DNA from: Undibacterium paludis
Lineage (GTDB): Bacteria; Pseudomonadota; Gammaproteobacteria; Burkholderiales; Burkholderiaceae_D
Reading direction: 5' to 3'
Assembly: GCF_022568815.1 (NCBI RefSeq)
Contig: NZ_JAKZHX010000014.1
Coordinates: 1-64,000 of the forward strand
DNA: 64,000 nt
In this document: positions 54,951 to 63,544 of the stretch, piece after piece
Layout: every line of letters starts with the position of its first letter
Numbering within the stretch: position 1 is the stretch's first letter
The notes under the pieces: generated by a model
What the model was told of the DNA's origin: nothing
The model's database searches: none
What the model saw: only the letters and a program-made list of their open reading frames with translations
Program-made: the position numbers and the translations under genes

Positions 54951-56854
54951 GTTATAGATTTCACTGAAATTGCCAGAGGCAGGTAAAGTTCAAAACAGCA
55001 ATTCCAGCCCGGGCAATTGACCAGGGCGACGCTGCCTCCATGTGCTTCGGCCATCCTTCGTACTATGGCCAGGCCGAGGCCGGTACCACCGGGACGACGG
55101 CTCTTGAAAGGCTGGAACAGATTGACTATCAGCTCGGCGGGCACGCCAGGACCGTTATCGCAAATACGTATTCTCAGCAATTGGCTATCGCTTGGTTGTT
55201 GTGCCTCTATGCGGATGCGCGGATCATTGCGGCCACGTAGCATGGCGCAGGCATTATTGAGCAAATTATTGAATATCTGCTCGACCCGCAGGCGATCTGC
55301 CAGCAAGCAGAAAGCATGGTCAAAGGCAGTCTCTATGGTAATGCCGGTGTTCTGGCCTTGTGTGGTGAAAGTCGTGATGACTGGCCTGAGCAATTCTTGT
55401 AAATCCAGCGGCTGGCAATGCAGCCTGATTTCCCCGGAATAGCTGAGCAAATCCTGGATCAGGTGATCGGCTCTCTCTATCTGTTCACGGATATCACTAC
55501 GTACCTCGGCCGGGCAGGACACGGTAGCCATGCTGATGATATTGAGGGGGTTGCGTAATTCATGGGCGACCGTGGCCGCCAGTCCACCCAATTCCAGCAA
55601 ATGGGATTGTTGCAGGCGCTGGTTTTCTTGTGCAGCATAGCGTAACAACTGGTCAAGGCGGCCAGCCGCTGCTGCCAGCAAGTCGCCAAATACCGCGCCC
55701 GCTCTTTGTACCCCGGGTGTGGCGCCTTCCCAGCCATGCAGGGTGTAATGCCATTCATCCTGCCCGCTGGCCTGGCTGTGCTGGCTAAAGAACAAGACAC
55801 AGGTTTGTTCAGGTTTGCTGATGTCTGTACCTGGCTCGTTTGCCAGCAGGACGGGCATGGGTTGCCGCAAATGTATTTGCAATAGGCCGGATGCCACGTC
55901 GGCCAGTTCTTGCCAGGTGCTGGCAGCTTCCAGTTGCTTGCGCCATACTGTCAGTACGCTGGCATCGAGTTGCGCACCGGGGAATATCAGTTTTTCCATC
56001 AGGCTGCGGGTAGGTCTTTCCAGGCTAAGCGTAATCGTCAGCATGGCGGTGCCGAGCAACCACAATTGCCACAGGGGCAGCGCAGCCAGGGGGCTGAAGC
56101 CGGTTTGTGCCAGCAGGCTCAGTAGTAAACCGGCAGTAGCGACCATTGCTACTCCCAGGGCCAGCCAGACCAGCAGACGATTAGCCCATAAATTGACTGC
56201 CATGATGTCGTAACGCAGTATGCCAAACACCAGCAGCACGGCGTAAAAAGGCAGCAGGATAACGCTATACGGGAAGATATCAATACCAAACGAGGCATTC
56301 AAAAACATCAGTGTAGAACCGGAGCCCCACAATCCGGCCAGGCACAGGGCGGTAATCTGCCTGCGCTTTTTATCTGTGGCCGCCGGCCATTCCAGCATCA
56401 GCAGGATATAGGCCCAGATACTGAGCCCGCTGACAAAAATACCGGGTATCCAGCCCCAGGCCGGGAATATATAAAAATGCTTGAATCCCAGCCAGGGTAC
56501 CAGGCTGCCCATATCAAAAAAAGCGATCAGTGCGATCAACACCACGGCCAGCATATACCAGGCAATGATGTGCGAACGTCGCAGGCGCCCGAGAAAGCTC
56601 AAGACAAAATGCAGGAAGAACACCGCATTCAAGGGGCCGGTATTGACCAGCAGTTTACCAAACTGACTGACACTGTCATTACCAAGATTGATGGCCAACT
56701 GGCCACTACCCCATAAACCTATGCTCATGCAAAACAGGGCCAGGGCCTTCATGCCTGGTTGCTGGCCTGCTTTTACCCATAGCCAGATGGCCAGCAAGGT
56801 GCTGATCAGACCTTGCAGTGCGAGCGAAAAATAATAAATCTTGTAGGCATCCAT
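54947..56854 (-). CDS. Multi-span membrane sensor histidine kinase
   Basis: The 635-residue kinase has about eight hydrophobic spans in its first 290 residues, like 7TM-type or PrsK-like sensor modules, without a large periplasmic domain. A linker region (about 300-420, GAF-like) leads to the phospho-acceptor His431 (VAHELRNPLNIIS) and the ATPase core (N box EQIFNNLLNNA, DNGPGVP, GGTGLGLAIV). The lack of an external domain suggests it senses the membrane itself or an intramembrane ligand. It is transcribed with the sigma-54 regulator and diverges from the desaturase operon. Confidence 0.9.
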   Translation of the reverse strand: MDAYKIYYFSLALQGLISTLLAIWLWVKAGQQPGMKALALFCMSIGLWGSGQLAINLGNDSVSQFGKLLVNTGPLNAVFFLHFVLSFLGRLRRSHIIAWYMLAVVLIALIAFFDMGSLVPWLGFKHFYIFPAWGWIPGIFVSGLSIWAYILLMLEWPAATDKKRRQITALCLAGLWGSGSTLMFLNASFGIDIFPYSVILLPFYAVLLVFGILRYDIMAVNLWANRLLVWLALGVAMVATAGLLLSLLAQTGFSPLAALPLWQLWLLGTAMLTITLSLERPTRSLMEKLIFPGAQLDASVLTVWRKQLEAASTWQELADVASGLLQIHLRQPMPVLLANEPGTDISKPEQTCVLFFSQHSQASGQDEWHYTLHGWEGATPGVQRAGAVFGDLLAAAAGRLDQLLRYAAQENQRLQQSHLLELGGLAATVAHELRNPLNIISMATVSCPAEVRSDIREQIERADHLIQDLLSYSGEIRLHCQPLDLQELLRPVITTFTTQGQNTGITIETAFDHAFCLLADRLRVEQIFNNLLNNACAMLRGRNDPRIRIEAQQPSDSQLLRIRICDNGPGVPAELIVNLFQPFKSRRPGGTGLGLAIVRRMAEAHGGSVALVNCPGWNCCFELYLPLAISVKSIT

Positions 56855-56856
56855 GG

Positions 56857-56899
56857 CAGTTAACTGTCAACTAACTTGATAGTGAATTTCAGTCAACTA
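56857..56899. promoter_or_regulatory. Candidate enhancer sites for the sigma-54 regulator
   Basis: A perfect palindrome CAGTTAACTG (56857-56866) is followed by two direct copies of GTCAACTA (56866-56873 and 56892-56899), 26 bases apart. They lie about 80-120 bases before the -24/-12 promoter, the normal distance for NtrC-type enhancer sites. Confidence 0.4.
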
Positions 56900-56976
56900 T
56901 ATAGCAAACTTACAGCTGTTGCCGAGGCTTTGTTTGAATTTCCTTATAAAACAATAAGTTATGGAGAATTTTTGGC

Positions 56977-56991
56977 TGGCATAGCCCTTGC
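56977..56991 (+). promoter_or_regulatory. Sigma-54 (-24/-12) promoter
   Basis: TGGCATAGCCCTTGC matches the sigma-54 consensus TGGCAYRNNNNTTGC, with exact spacing between the GG and GC elements. Transcription should start near 57003, giving a leader of about 74 bases before the membrane-protein ATG at 57077. It is the only such match I noticed near this two-component system. Confidence 0.8.
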
Positions 56992-57076
56992 GAATACATG
57001 ATCAGGCAAGACGTTTTTTGACGATAGTTTTGCCGCAAAAAGAAATAGATAAAAACCTTTGCAATCAGGATTGATC

Positions 57077-57643
57077 ATGATTCCTACTCCATACAGATAC
57101 CGTAGTTTTCATTTGCTGACACGCGCTAACTGGGTCAGGCTTAACCGTCTATTGGCCTGGGCCATGCTGGTCACACCAGTGCTGCAATTTTTAATCAGCG
57201 CCAACATCAAAAATTGCCTGTGGCTGGATTTTTCTCTGCTGATCACCCATGGTATTTTGTCGCTGGTCTTGTTTGGTGTTCCCAAAGTCAAAGGTGAAAA
57301 ATTTAATTTTTCCATGCACATACATGGCTTTCGCCCCGAAAAATTGAGCCCACGTAATAGTTTCTTATTGTCGGGCTACAGGGTTGCCCAGGGTTTGTCC
57401 GTTTATCTGGCTTTCATGATTGCCAGTCTTATCCCTGGTGCTCACTGGCTGACGCTGGCTTTGTTGTTTGTTTCATTCATGTTTTTTCCGATAGTCCGTA
57501 TGCCATTCGCTGTTTTAGGTCATATACGGGACGCTACTTCCCTGGCCATGCAGCGCTGGCAATGGGGGGAGACTGAACAGATCAGTAAAATCATCATGAT
57601 CAGCTATGCATTGCTGTTCGCTCGCAAGTTGTTTGCCAGCTAA
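57077..57643 (+). CDS. Uncharacterised multi-span membrane protein
   Basis: The 188-residue protein is unrecognised. It has four or so hydrophobic segments (about 22-42, 50-66, 104-125, 127-145) and a conserved-looking central MHIHGFRPEKLSPRN loop. ATG 57077 was chosen because AGGA lies 7 bases upstream and the first in-frame alternative (TTG 57059) has none. It is the first gene after the sigma-54 promoter and is followed 11 bases later by the desaturase gene, so they share a transcript. A desaturase partner or membrane-state protein is plausible. Confidence 0.72.
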   Translation: MIPTPYRYRSFHLLTRANWVRLNRLLAWAMLVTPVLQFLISANIKNCLWLDFSLLITHGILSLVLFGVPKVKGEKFNFSMHIHGFRPEKLSPRNSFLLSGYRVAQGLSVYLAFMIASLIPGAHWLTLALLFVSFMFFPIVRMPFAVLGHIRDATSLAMQRWQWGETEQISKIIMISYALLFARKLFAS

Positions 57644-57654
57644 GCGGGGGAACC

Positions 57655-58578
57655 ATGATGATCAACACTGCCAATCTGCCCTATGCTGAGCTGACCGGAG
57701 CAATCGAGTCTGTCGGGCACACCATCGCCATATCGCATTCGCCAAAGTCCCATGCCCACACCGGTCAATTGAATCGTCGTGCAGCGGGCTTGCCCAATCT
57801 GAGCAGTCTGGGTAAGGACTTGCTGCTTGCCAGTCGCGCCCAGCGATTATTGTGGCCTGTTCTGCCATTCGTTACGCTGGCCGCCTATGTCTGGGTTTTT
57901 GAGGCACGATACTATCTGGTGTTGCCAGCCATCTTTGTTGCGCATTTTCTGGTATCGGTCACCTTTACCCATGATGTCTTGCATGGCGCTGCCGGCTTCA
58001 AACCCAGTACCAATGACTGGTGGCTATTCGCCATGAGCCTGTTATTGCTTGAGAGTGGTCATGCTTTTCGCCAGGCGCATCTGCATCACCATAGTCATTG
58101 TCTGGAAGATGATGATTTTGAAGGTAGTCCGGCACATCTGAGCTTGTCCGGTGCATTGCTGGCTGGCCCCTTGTATCTGCCGCGGCACTGGTTGCATGCC
58201 TATGGACTGGCGCACAGTCCCTCACAAAAACGCTGGATGCTGGCCGAGTTGATGGCGGCCGTCCTGTTGTTATTGTTTGCGATTTTATTGCTGAAGTGGA
58301 GTGCCGCCCCGTTGACTTACTGCGTTTTCGTCTGGACCGGTAGCTGTCTGTATCCGGTTACGACAGCATGGCTGCCACATTACAAACCCAGCGCTGCCCT
58401 GCTTGGCCAGGCCAGAAGTCTGCGAGGCAAGATCATCCCCGCCTTGCTATGTAATCTTTCTTATCATCTTGAGCATCATTTATATCCTCAAGTGCCGAGC
58501 TATAACCTGCCTGAGCTGGCAGAAAGACTGGACCCTCACTTCAGCAGGCTGGGGGTATCGGTAGTGCAAGTGTTTTGA
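57655..58578 (+). CDS. Membrane fatty acid desaturase
   Basis: The 307-residue membrane di-iron enzyme has all three histidine boxes: HDVLH (106-110), HLHHH (142-146) and HLEHH (271-275), with hydrophobic spans between them. The HLEHHLYP third box is typical of acyl-lipid desaturases, though carotenoid hydroxylases are related. It should introduce a double bond into membrane acyl chains using oxygen and an electron donor. It is the second gene of the sigma-54-promoted transcript, divergent from the kinase/regulator pair. The N-terminal 45 residues are an unusual polar extension. Confidence 0.85.
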   Translation: MMINTANLPYAELTGAIESVGHTIAISHSPKSHAHTGQLNRRAAGLPNLSSLGKDLLLASRAQRLLWPVLPFVTLAAYVWVFEARYYLVLPAIFVAHFLVSVTFTHDVLHGAAGFKPSTNDWWLFAMSLLLLESGHAFRQAHLHHHSHCLEDDDFEGSPAHLSLSGALLAGPLYLPRHWLHAYGLAHSPSQKRWMLAELMAAVLLLLFAILLLKWSAAPLTYCVFVWTGSCLYPVTTAWLPHYKPSAALLGQARSLRGKIIPALLCNLSYHLEHHLYPQVPSYNLPELAERLDPHFSRLGVSVVQVF

Positions 58579-58743
58579 TCAGCATTGCAGCAGGAAGGTA
58601 GAAATACGGGGTAGGTCAACTTCGTCGCAAGTAGGGGTAAAATATGGCTAGACAACATAGCCCAACATGCAATTTGCACCAGCAAGCCGGTCAGGCTTGA
58701 ATGAGGTAAATAAGCCGCATACTCTGCCCACAGGACAAAACAG

Positions 58744-59661
58744 ATGAATTCAGCATTGCCACAGCAAGTCAAAATCGTTGAAGTCGGACCGCGTGATGGT
58801 TTGCAAAATGAAAAAGAAAGCATTGCGGCCGAGGTCAAGATAGAACTGGTCAATCGCCTGACTGCCGCCGGGTTTGCCAATATAGAAGCCGCTTCTTTTG
58901 TATCACCAAAATGGGTGCCGCAAATGGCGACCTCGACAGAAGTCATGGCAGGCATCACGCGCAAGCCTGGTGTAATTTATTCGGTGTTGACACCGAATAT
59001 GAAAGGCTTTGAAGCAGCCCTGGCAGCCGGCGCTGATGAAGTCGTGATTTTCAGCTCGGCGTCGGAAGCTTTTGCACAAAAGAATATCAATTGTTCCATC
59101 GCAGAATCGATAGAGCGTTTCCGCGATGTGGCGCAGGCGGCCAAACAAAACAAGATACGCCTGCGTGGCAGTATTTCATGCTCTTTCGGTTGCCCTTATC
59201 AGGGTGAAGTAGCGGTGGCCAGTGTGGCCGATGTGGTCGGGCGTTTGCGCGATCTTGGGTGTGACGAGATCGATATCGCCGACACCATCGGTGTGGGCAC
59301 AGCCAGGCAGGTCCAGACGGTCATGCAGCGGGTGGCGCAGGATTTCCCCATCCATGCCTTGTCCGGCCATTTCCATGATACCTATGGTCAGGCATTGGCG
59401 AATATCTATGCCAGTATGGAAGTCGGTATTTCCATCTTCCATTCATCGGTTGCAGGCCTCGGCGGCTGCCCTTATGCCAAAGGGGCGACGGGCAATGTGG
59501 CGACCGAAGATGTCCTGTTCATGATGCAGGGACTCGGTGTCAGGACCGGGATAGACCTCGACCAGGTGGTTGATGCCGGGCAATTCATCTCTGCACATCT
59601 GGGGCGCAAGGCTGTCAGCCGGGCTGGCAATGCCCTGGCAGCCAAGCGTCTGGCTCAATAA
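58744..59661 (+). CDS. liuE: Hydroxymethylglutaryl-CoA lyase
   Basis: This enzyme cleaves HMG-CoA to acetyl-CoA and acetoacetate, the last step of leucine degradation. The 305-residue TIM barrel has VEVGPRDGLQNE, ASFVSPKWVPQMA, GSISCSFGCPYQGEV, HFHDTYGQALAN and the active-site Cys loop AGLGGCPYAKGATGN. It stands 16 kb from liuD, and no LiuR-type palindrome is visible in its 165-base upstream region. Confidence 0.95.
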   Translation: MNSALPQQVKIVEVGPRDGLQNEKESIAAEVKIELVNRLTAAGFANIEAASFVSPKWVPQMATSTEVMAGITRKPGVIYSVLTPNMKGFEAALAAGADEVVIFSSASEAFAQKNINCSIAESIERFRDVAQAAKQNKIRLRGSISCSFGCPYQGEVAVASVADVVGRLRDLGCDEIDIADTIGVGTARQVQTVMQRVAQDFPIHALSGHFHDTYGQALANIYASMEVGISIFHSSVAGLGGCPYAKGATGNVATEDVLFMMQGLGVRTGIDLDQVVDAGQFISAHLGRKAVSRAGNALAAKRLAQ

Positions 59662-59674
59662 GGTCGGTAAAAAA

Positions 59675-59693
59675 GGCTTTGCTGAGCAAAGCT
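59675..59693. terminator. Hairpin after liuE
   Basis: GGCTTTGC / GCAAAGCT with a 3-base loop lies 13 bases beyond the liuE stop, preceded by six A residues. There is no T tract on the plus strand, so terminator function is uncertain. Confidence 0.4.
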
Positions 59694-59782
59694 TAAGGTA
59701 AGAGTCGTGGTTCTCAAGTAAAAATGGGTATTGAGCTTTAATCTTTAGCTATTCTTTGCTATAACTAAGCAGGAGGCTAAGC

Positions 59783-59917
59783 ATGCTGCCTGTCCTTTTT
59801 CCTGCGTGCAATCTTCATTGTGAAACCTCCTGTCATCAGCCGCTTACAGGAGGCCATTATGCGCCGTCGTCTTTATTTCATGCTTCCCGATATTCCCAGT
59901 GCCAGGGCCATGCTTGA
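59783..59917 (+). CDS. Candidate small ORF upstream of and overlapping the DUF1269 gene
   Basis: This frame encodes 44 residues and has a perfect AGGAGG (59771-59776) 6 bases before its ATG, better than many annotated genes. It is Cys/His-rich near the start (CNLHCETSCHQ, residues 9-19). It overlaps the first 59 bases of the DUF1269 gene in another frame. Its translation would pass through and open the hairpin that hides the DUF1269 ribosome-binding site. It may therefore be a regulatory leader rather than a functional protein. Confidence 0.4.
   Translation: MLPVLFPACNLHCETSCHQPLTGGHYAPSSLFHASRYSQCQGHA
59826..59853 (+). promoter_or_regulatory. Ribosome-binding-site-sequestering hairpin
   Basis: CCTCCTGT (59826-59833) pairs perfectly with ACAGGAGG (59846-59853), which contains the Shine-Dalgarno of the DUF1269 gene; the loop has 12 bases. 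The same CCTCCTG can instead pair with CAGGAGG at 59770-59776, the Shine-Dalgarno of the small upstream ORF. One anti-Shine-Dalgarno segment thus serves two ribosome-binding sites. Confidence 0.6.
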
Positions 59918-60368
59918 TGAGTTGTTGTTGGCACGCGTAGAAGAGCGCTACATCCATTTCATGGCAAAAGACAATTTGCCACATGACATGCCGGAAGCCA
60001 GTTTTTTCCAGAAAACCGACCTCGTCCACGGCATGGAGCTTGGCATGGTGGTCGGTGCCGGCGCTGGTTTGCTGGCTGGTACATTGCTGTTGGTTTTTCC
60101 GCCGGAAGGTCTGGAGATGCGTACCATCGCTTTGCTGGTTGCGGCGATAGGTGGTGCGTTCTTTGGTTCCTGGGTGTCAGGCATGGCCGCTGCCGCCATC
60201 CCCAATTCACGCCTGAAACCTTTCATGCAAGAAATAGACTCTGGCAAGGTCCTGCTGATCGTTGATGTACCGCTAGGCAAGGTCAAACAGATAGAAGAGC
60301 TGATTGCGACCAGGCATCCAGCTTATCGTTATGGCGGGGTGGAACCACATATACCGGCTTTCCCCTGA
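59859..60368 (+). CDS. DUF1269-like membrane protein
   Basis: The 169-residue protein has the layout of DUF1269 proteins: an N-terminal ferredoxin-like part (MRRRLYFMLPDIPSARAMLDELL), two Gly-rich membrane spans (about 65-85 and 93-115), and a C-terminal part IDSGKVLLIVDVPLGKVKQIEELI. Function is unknown; such proteins are sometimes annotated as magnesium-transporter-like or stress-related. The ATG at 59859 has AGGAGG 5 bases upstream, and that site is buried in a perfect hairpin. Confidence 0.78.
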   Translation: MRRRLYFMLPDIPSARAMLDELLLARVEERYIHFMAKDNLPHDMPEASFFQKTDLVHGMELGMVVGAGAGLLAGTLLLVFPPEGLEMRTIALLVAAIGGAFFGSWVSGMAAAAIPNSRLKPFMQEIDSGKVLLIVDVPLGKVKQIEELIATRHPAYRYGGVEPHIPAFP

Positions 60369-60389
60369 TACATGCAGGCTTCTTGAAAA

Positions 60390-60412
60390 CTCGCCCTGCT
60401 GATCAGGGCGAG
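60390..60412. terminator. Bidirectional hairpin between convergent genes
   Basis: CTCGCCCT / AGGGCGAG with a 7-base loop lies after the DUF1269 gene and overlaps the stop codon of the minus-strand DUF427 gene; AAAA precedes it, giving a T tract on the minus strand. Confidence 0.65.
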
Positions 60413-60693
60413 ACGTTCACGCCGCGCCAGAATGCCACATAGCCGCTGATCTGTCTGGCGGCGTCCTTGGGTGCCGGATAATACCAGGCAGCATCGGCAT
60501 TGACTTCACCATTGACGACGATGTCGTAATAACTGGCCGTACCCTTCCAGCTGCAGACAGTGTGCTTGTCACTGTCGCGCAGGTATTCCTGCCTGACGCT
60601 GCTCAGCGGGAAATAGGTATTGCCTTCCACGATGACGACTTCTGCGTCTGTCGCTTTGGCGATGACGGTGTTTTTCCATGTTGCGGTAGGCAT
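60403..60693 (-). CDS. DUF427 domain protein
   Basis: The 96-residue single DUF427 domain has the hallmark segments MPTATWKNTVIAKA, PLSSVRQEYLRDSDKHTVCSWKGTASYYD and AAWYYPAPKDAARQISGYVAFW. Function is unknown. It starts 2 bases after the egtB stop, and GAGG at the egtB end serves as its ribosome-binding site, so it belongs to the egtD-egtB transcript. Confidence 0.88.
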   Translation of the reverse strand: MPTATWKNTVIAKATDAEVVIVEGNTYFPLSSVRQEYLRDSDKHTVCSWKGTASYYDIVVNGEVNADAAWYYPAPKDAARQISGYVAFWRGVNVSP

Positions 60694-60695
60694 GC

Positions 60696-61913
60696 TTATG
60701 CTTCCTCTTCATTCAGTGAGCGGGCCAGGCGTAGTCCGCTCAGTTGCCAGCGTGCTGTCGCCGGAAAAAAATTGCGGTAGCTGATGCGGCTATGCCCTGC
60801 CGGAGTAAATGAGGAGGAGCCACGCAAGACGTATTGATTGACCATGAATTTGCCATTGTATTCGCCAATGGCGCCGGTAGCGGCAGCGAAGCCGGGGTAG
60901 GGGCTGTAGCTGCTGCTGGTCCATTGCCAGCAATAATCAAATAACTGGCTGAGCTGTCCTTCCTGTTCATGCAGTGCGGCGGCATTTTCCCATTCTGCTT
61001 CAGTGGGAAGACGCGAACCTGCCCATGCCGCATAGGCACTCGCTTCATAAAATGAGAGATGACCTGCCGCCTGGTCGGGCAATAATGGCTGCAAGCCATG
61101 CAGGCCAAATTCCTGCCAGCCCTGCTGATGATCATAGTGCCAGTACAAGGGGTGACGCAGGTCATTGTTACGTATCCAGTCCCAGCCTTCTGCCAGCCAC
61201 AGGGCAGGGTTTTGATAGGCGCCGTCTTCGATGAAGGCCAGGTATTCAGCATTCGTAACCAGGCGTGTGGCAAGCTGGTAAGGCTCCAGGAATTGCCGGT
61301 GGCGCGGACCTTCATTGTCAAAGCCAAAACCCTTGCCGTTGTGGCCAATTTCACACAGACAGGCTTCATAGTCTTGCCAGCACAGCGTATGAGAAGCGGC
61401 TAGCGGTTTGTCCAGTTGTGGCGGGCCGGCATACAGGGCGGGGTGGAGCGGATTGCAGGACAGCAAATGCTTGATATCAGTCAGCATCAGTTCCTGGTGC
61501 TGCTGTTCGTGTTGCAAACCCAGTTCAAGCAGCTGGCGCAAGCGCAGGTCATCAGATTTACTGGCATAGCAGCGCTGCATGCGTTCGTCGACGTTGAGGC
61601 GGTAAGCCTGCACTGTTTCCAGTGATGGACGGGTCAGGAGGCCGCGCTGCGGTCGCGGATGTTTTTCACCGACACCGTTATAGTAAGAATTGAACAGCAC
61701 CCTGAAATCGCTGTGAAAGGCCTGGAAGCCGTCTTCAAACTGTTCCAGTATGAAGGTTTCAAAAAACCAGCTGGTATGCGCCAGATGCCATTTGACGGGG
61801 CTTGCGTCTGGCATCGATTGCGCCGCGCAATCTTCGGCTGACAAAGGTGCTGCAAGGGCGACTGAGCGTTGACGTACCTGTTGCCAGCGTTCGAATAATT
61901 CTGGATTTTGCAT
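60696..61913 (-). CDS. egtB: Ergothioneine biosynthesis sulfoxide synthase EgtB
   Basis: This iron enzyme joins hercynine and a thiol (gamma-glutamylcysteine or cysteine) with oxygen. The 405-residue protein has an N-terminal DinB-like domain with iron-ligand His (KWHLAHTSWFFETF) and the HxxxH pair in LQHEQQHQELMLTD, then a C-terminal FGE-sulfatase/C-type-lectin-like domain (SRLPTEAEWE, LRGSSSFT). ATG 61913 gives the usual family start. An upstream in-frame ATG at 61949 would overlap the egtD end and is possible. Confidence 0.92.
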   Translation of the reverse strand: MQNPELFERWQQVRQRSVALAAPLSAEDCAAQSMPDASPVKWHLAHTSWFFETFILEQFEDGFQAFHSDFRVLFNSYYNGVGEKHPRPQRGLLTRPSLETVQAYRLNVDERMQRCYASKSDDLRLRQLLELGLQHEQQHQELMLTDIKHLLSCNPLHPALYAGPPQLDKPLAASHTLCWQDYEACLCEIGHNGKGFGFDNEGPRHRQFLEPYQLATRLVTNAEYLAFIEDGAYQNPALWLAEGWDWIRNNDLRHPLYWHYDHQQGWQEFGLHGLQPLLPDQAAGHLSFYEASAYAAWAGSRLPTEAEWENAAALHEQEGQLSQLFDYCWQWTSSSYSPYPGFAAATGAIGEYNGKFMVNQYVLRGSSSFTPAGHSRISYRNFFPATARWQLSGLRLARSLNEEEA

Positions 61914-61932
61914 GGGTTGATGTCTGATCTTT

Positions 61933-62898
61933 TCAGGCAGCTTTGGCATACATGACGGCAAACCAGCCCTGCCTGTCTGTCCAATGACAGGCATTGGAAA
62001 AACCGGCTTCCGCCAGCAAGGCGCTAAAACTGTCTATGCTGTATTTATAGCTGTTCTCGGTGTGGATATGTTCACCCTGTATGAAATTCCTGTAACCATC
62101 TGGCCAGTTCACACGAAGGTTTTCCTTGGCGCACAAATGCATTTCCACCCTTGATTTCACGCTGTTGAAATAAGCCTCATGCTGCCATTGGCTAACATCA
62201 AAATCGCTTTGCAACAACTGGTTGATATGCCGTAGCAGGTTCAGGTTGAAGGCAGCTGTGATGCCCAGGCTGTCGGCATAGGCGGCGTCAAGCAGAGGCT
62301 TGTCCTTGATCAGGTCCACACCGATCAGTATGCCGCCGTCGCGGTCACATGCGGCGCGCAAATGGCGCAGAAATGCCAGTGCCTGATGCGGCTCAAAGTT
62401 ACCGATCGACGAACCCGGGTAAAAGAACAGACGCTTGTCTTTACGCACTTCTGTCGGCAAGACCCAGTCGTGGGCAAGGTCCAGACCCAGCGCCGTCATC
62501 TCTATATGCGGGAAGCGTTGCTGCAAGCGGGTAACGGCATCCTGCAGATGCTGGACGGAGATATCAATAGGCACATACTGGTCAGGGTGCAAGACCGGAA
62601 ACAACCTGGCAGCCTTGGCGCAGTTGCCGGCGCCAAGATCGATCAGGCAGCCGCCTGAGCCTATCACGCGCGCCATGTCAGCCATGTGGGTGCTGAATAT
62701 TTCTGCTTCGGTACGGGTGGGATAGTATTCGGGCAGCACGCAGATTGCTTCGAACAATACCGAGCCGACGGTATCATAAAAATACTTGGGTGAAGTATGG
62801 GCTCTGTCGGCCAGCAGGCCGGTTTCCAGTTCACGTATGATATGCAGCGGTGTTCGCGCCAGAGCATGTCGCTCGGCCGGGTTGCTTGAGTTGGGCAT
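61933..62898 (-). CDS. egtD: L-histidine N-alpha-methyltransferase EgtD
   Basis: EgtD makes hercynine by trimethylating histidine with SAM. The 321-residue protein has TSPKYFYDTVGSVLFEAI, the SAM-binding LIDLGAGNCAKA, FFYPGSSIGNFEP and GVDLIKDKPLL, all typical of the family. It is the first gene of the egtD-egtB-DUF427 transcript. Without egtA or egtC nearby the pathway may use cysteine directly or rely on genes elsewhere. Confidence 0.94.
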   Translation of the reverse strand: MPNSSNPAERHALARTPLHIIRELETGLLADRAHTSPKYFYDTVGSVLFEAICVLPEYYPTRTEAEIFSTHMADMARVIGSGGCLIDLGAGNCAKAARLFPVLHPDQYVPIDISVQHLQDAVTRLQQRFPHIEMTALGLDLAHDWVLPTEVRKDKRLFFYPGSSIGNFEPHQALAFLRHLRAACDRDGGILIGVDLIKDKPLLDAAYADSLGITAAFNLNLLRHINQLLQSDFDVSQWQHEAYFNSVKSRVEMHLCAKENLRVNWPDGYRNFIQGEHIHTENSYKYSIDSFSALLAEAGFSNACHWTDRQGWFAVMYAKAA

Positions 62899-63107
62899 GA
62901 TGTCAGGGCAAGAAATTTATTCGGCAGGCCATTCTGGCCTGGTGCAAAACAATCTTTCCATCCGCTCTGGATCTTGCTGAGCGCGCCACAGAGTCTTGCA
63001 ACTGACCTGCAGTGCCGACCAGTGTACAACTTATTGCAAAAAAAATCTTATAAGCTAATTTCTTCTATGTTGCATCCTGAATTTTCAAGCGATTATGTGA
63101 CAGCGCT

Positions 63108-63485
63108 TCAGGCATCATGTAATTCATAGTGAAACACTTTGGAAATGATTTGCCATCTGCCATCCAGTTTAACCAGGCTTAAAAAGTCGGTAAAAAACTT
63201 TGGTCCTATGGCGCATTCCACACGGGCAAAGGCGGTGACCGGTCCGGCTATCTCCAGCGAGACGATGCGGTCGCGTCTGACTTCATCGCGGCTGGCCGGC
63301 GAGGGACGTTTGTCGACGACGGGAAAGTATTGCTGCATGTCCAGATGCAACAGCTTGCCATCGGTGGCGCAGAAATAATGTGCCGAAGGATGAAACACGG
63401 TGGCCAGTATGTTTGTGTCGCTCAGGTACAGACCATCAAAATACCTGTTCAGGACGGCGATGATGTCAGGGTAAACAGTTTCCAT
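63108..63485 (-). CDS. NTF2-like (lumazine-binding/SnoaL-type) protein
   Basis: The 125-residue protein has an NTF2-like fold: METVYPDIIAVLNRYFDGLYLSD, then LATVFHPSAHYF, and C-terminal strands FFTDFLSLVKLDGRWQIISKVFHYE. Function is unknown. ATG 63485 has GGAG 9 bases upstream, better than an earlier in-frame start. It is the last of a GST-tautomerase-NTF2 group. Confidence 0.82.
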   Translation of the reverse strand: METVYPDIIAVLNRYFDGLYLSDTNILATVFHPSAHYFCATDGKLLHLDMQQYFPVVDKRPSPASRDEVRRDRIVSLEIAGPVTAFARVECAIGPKFFTDFLSLVKLDGRWQIISKVFHYELHDA

Positions 63486-63544
63486 TGCGATTCTCCAAAA
63501 GAGCAAGGGCTGACAGGATTTGCCAGCCCGGTTTCAGTCCGATT

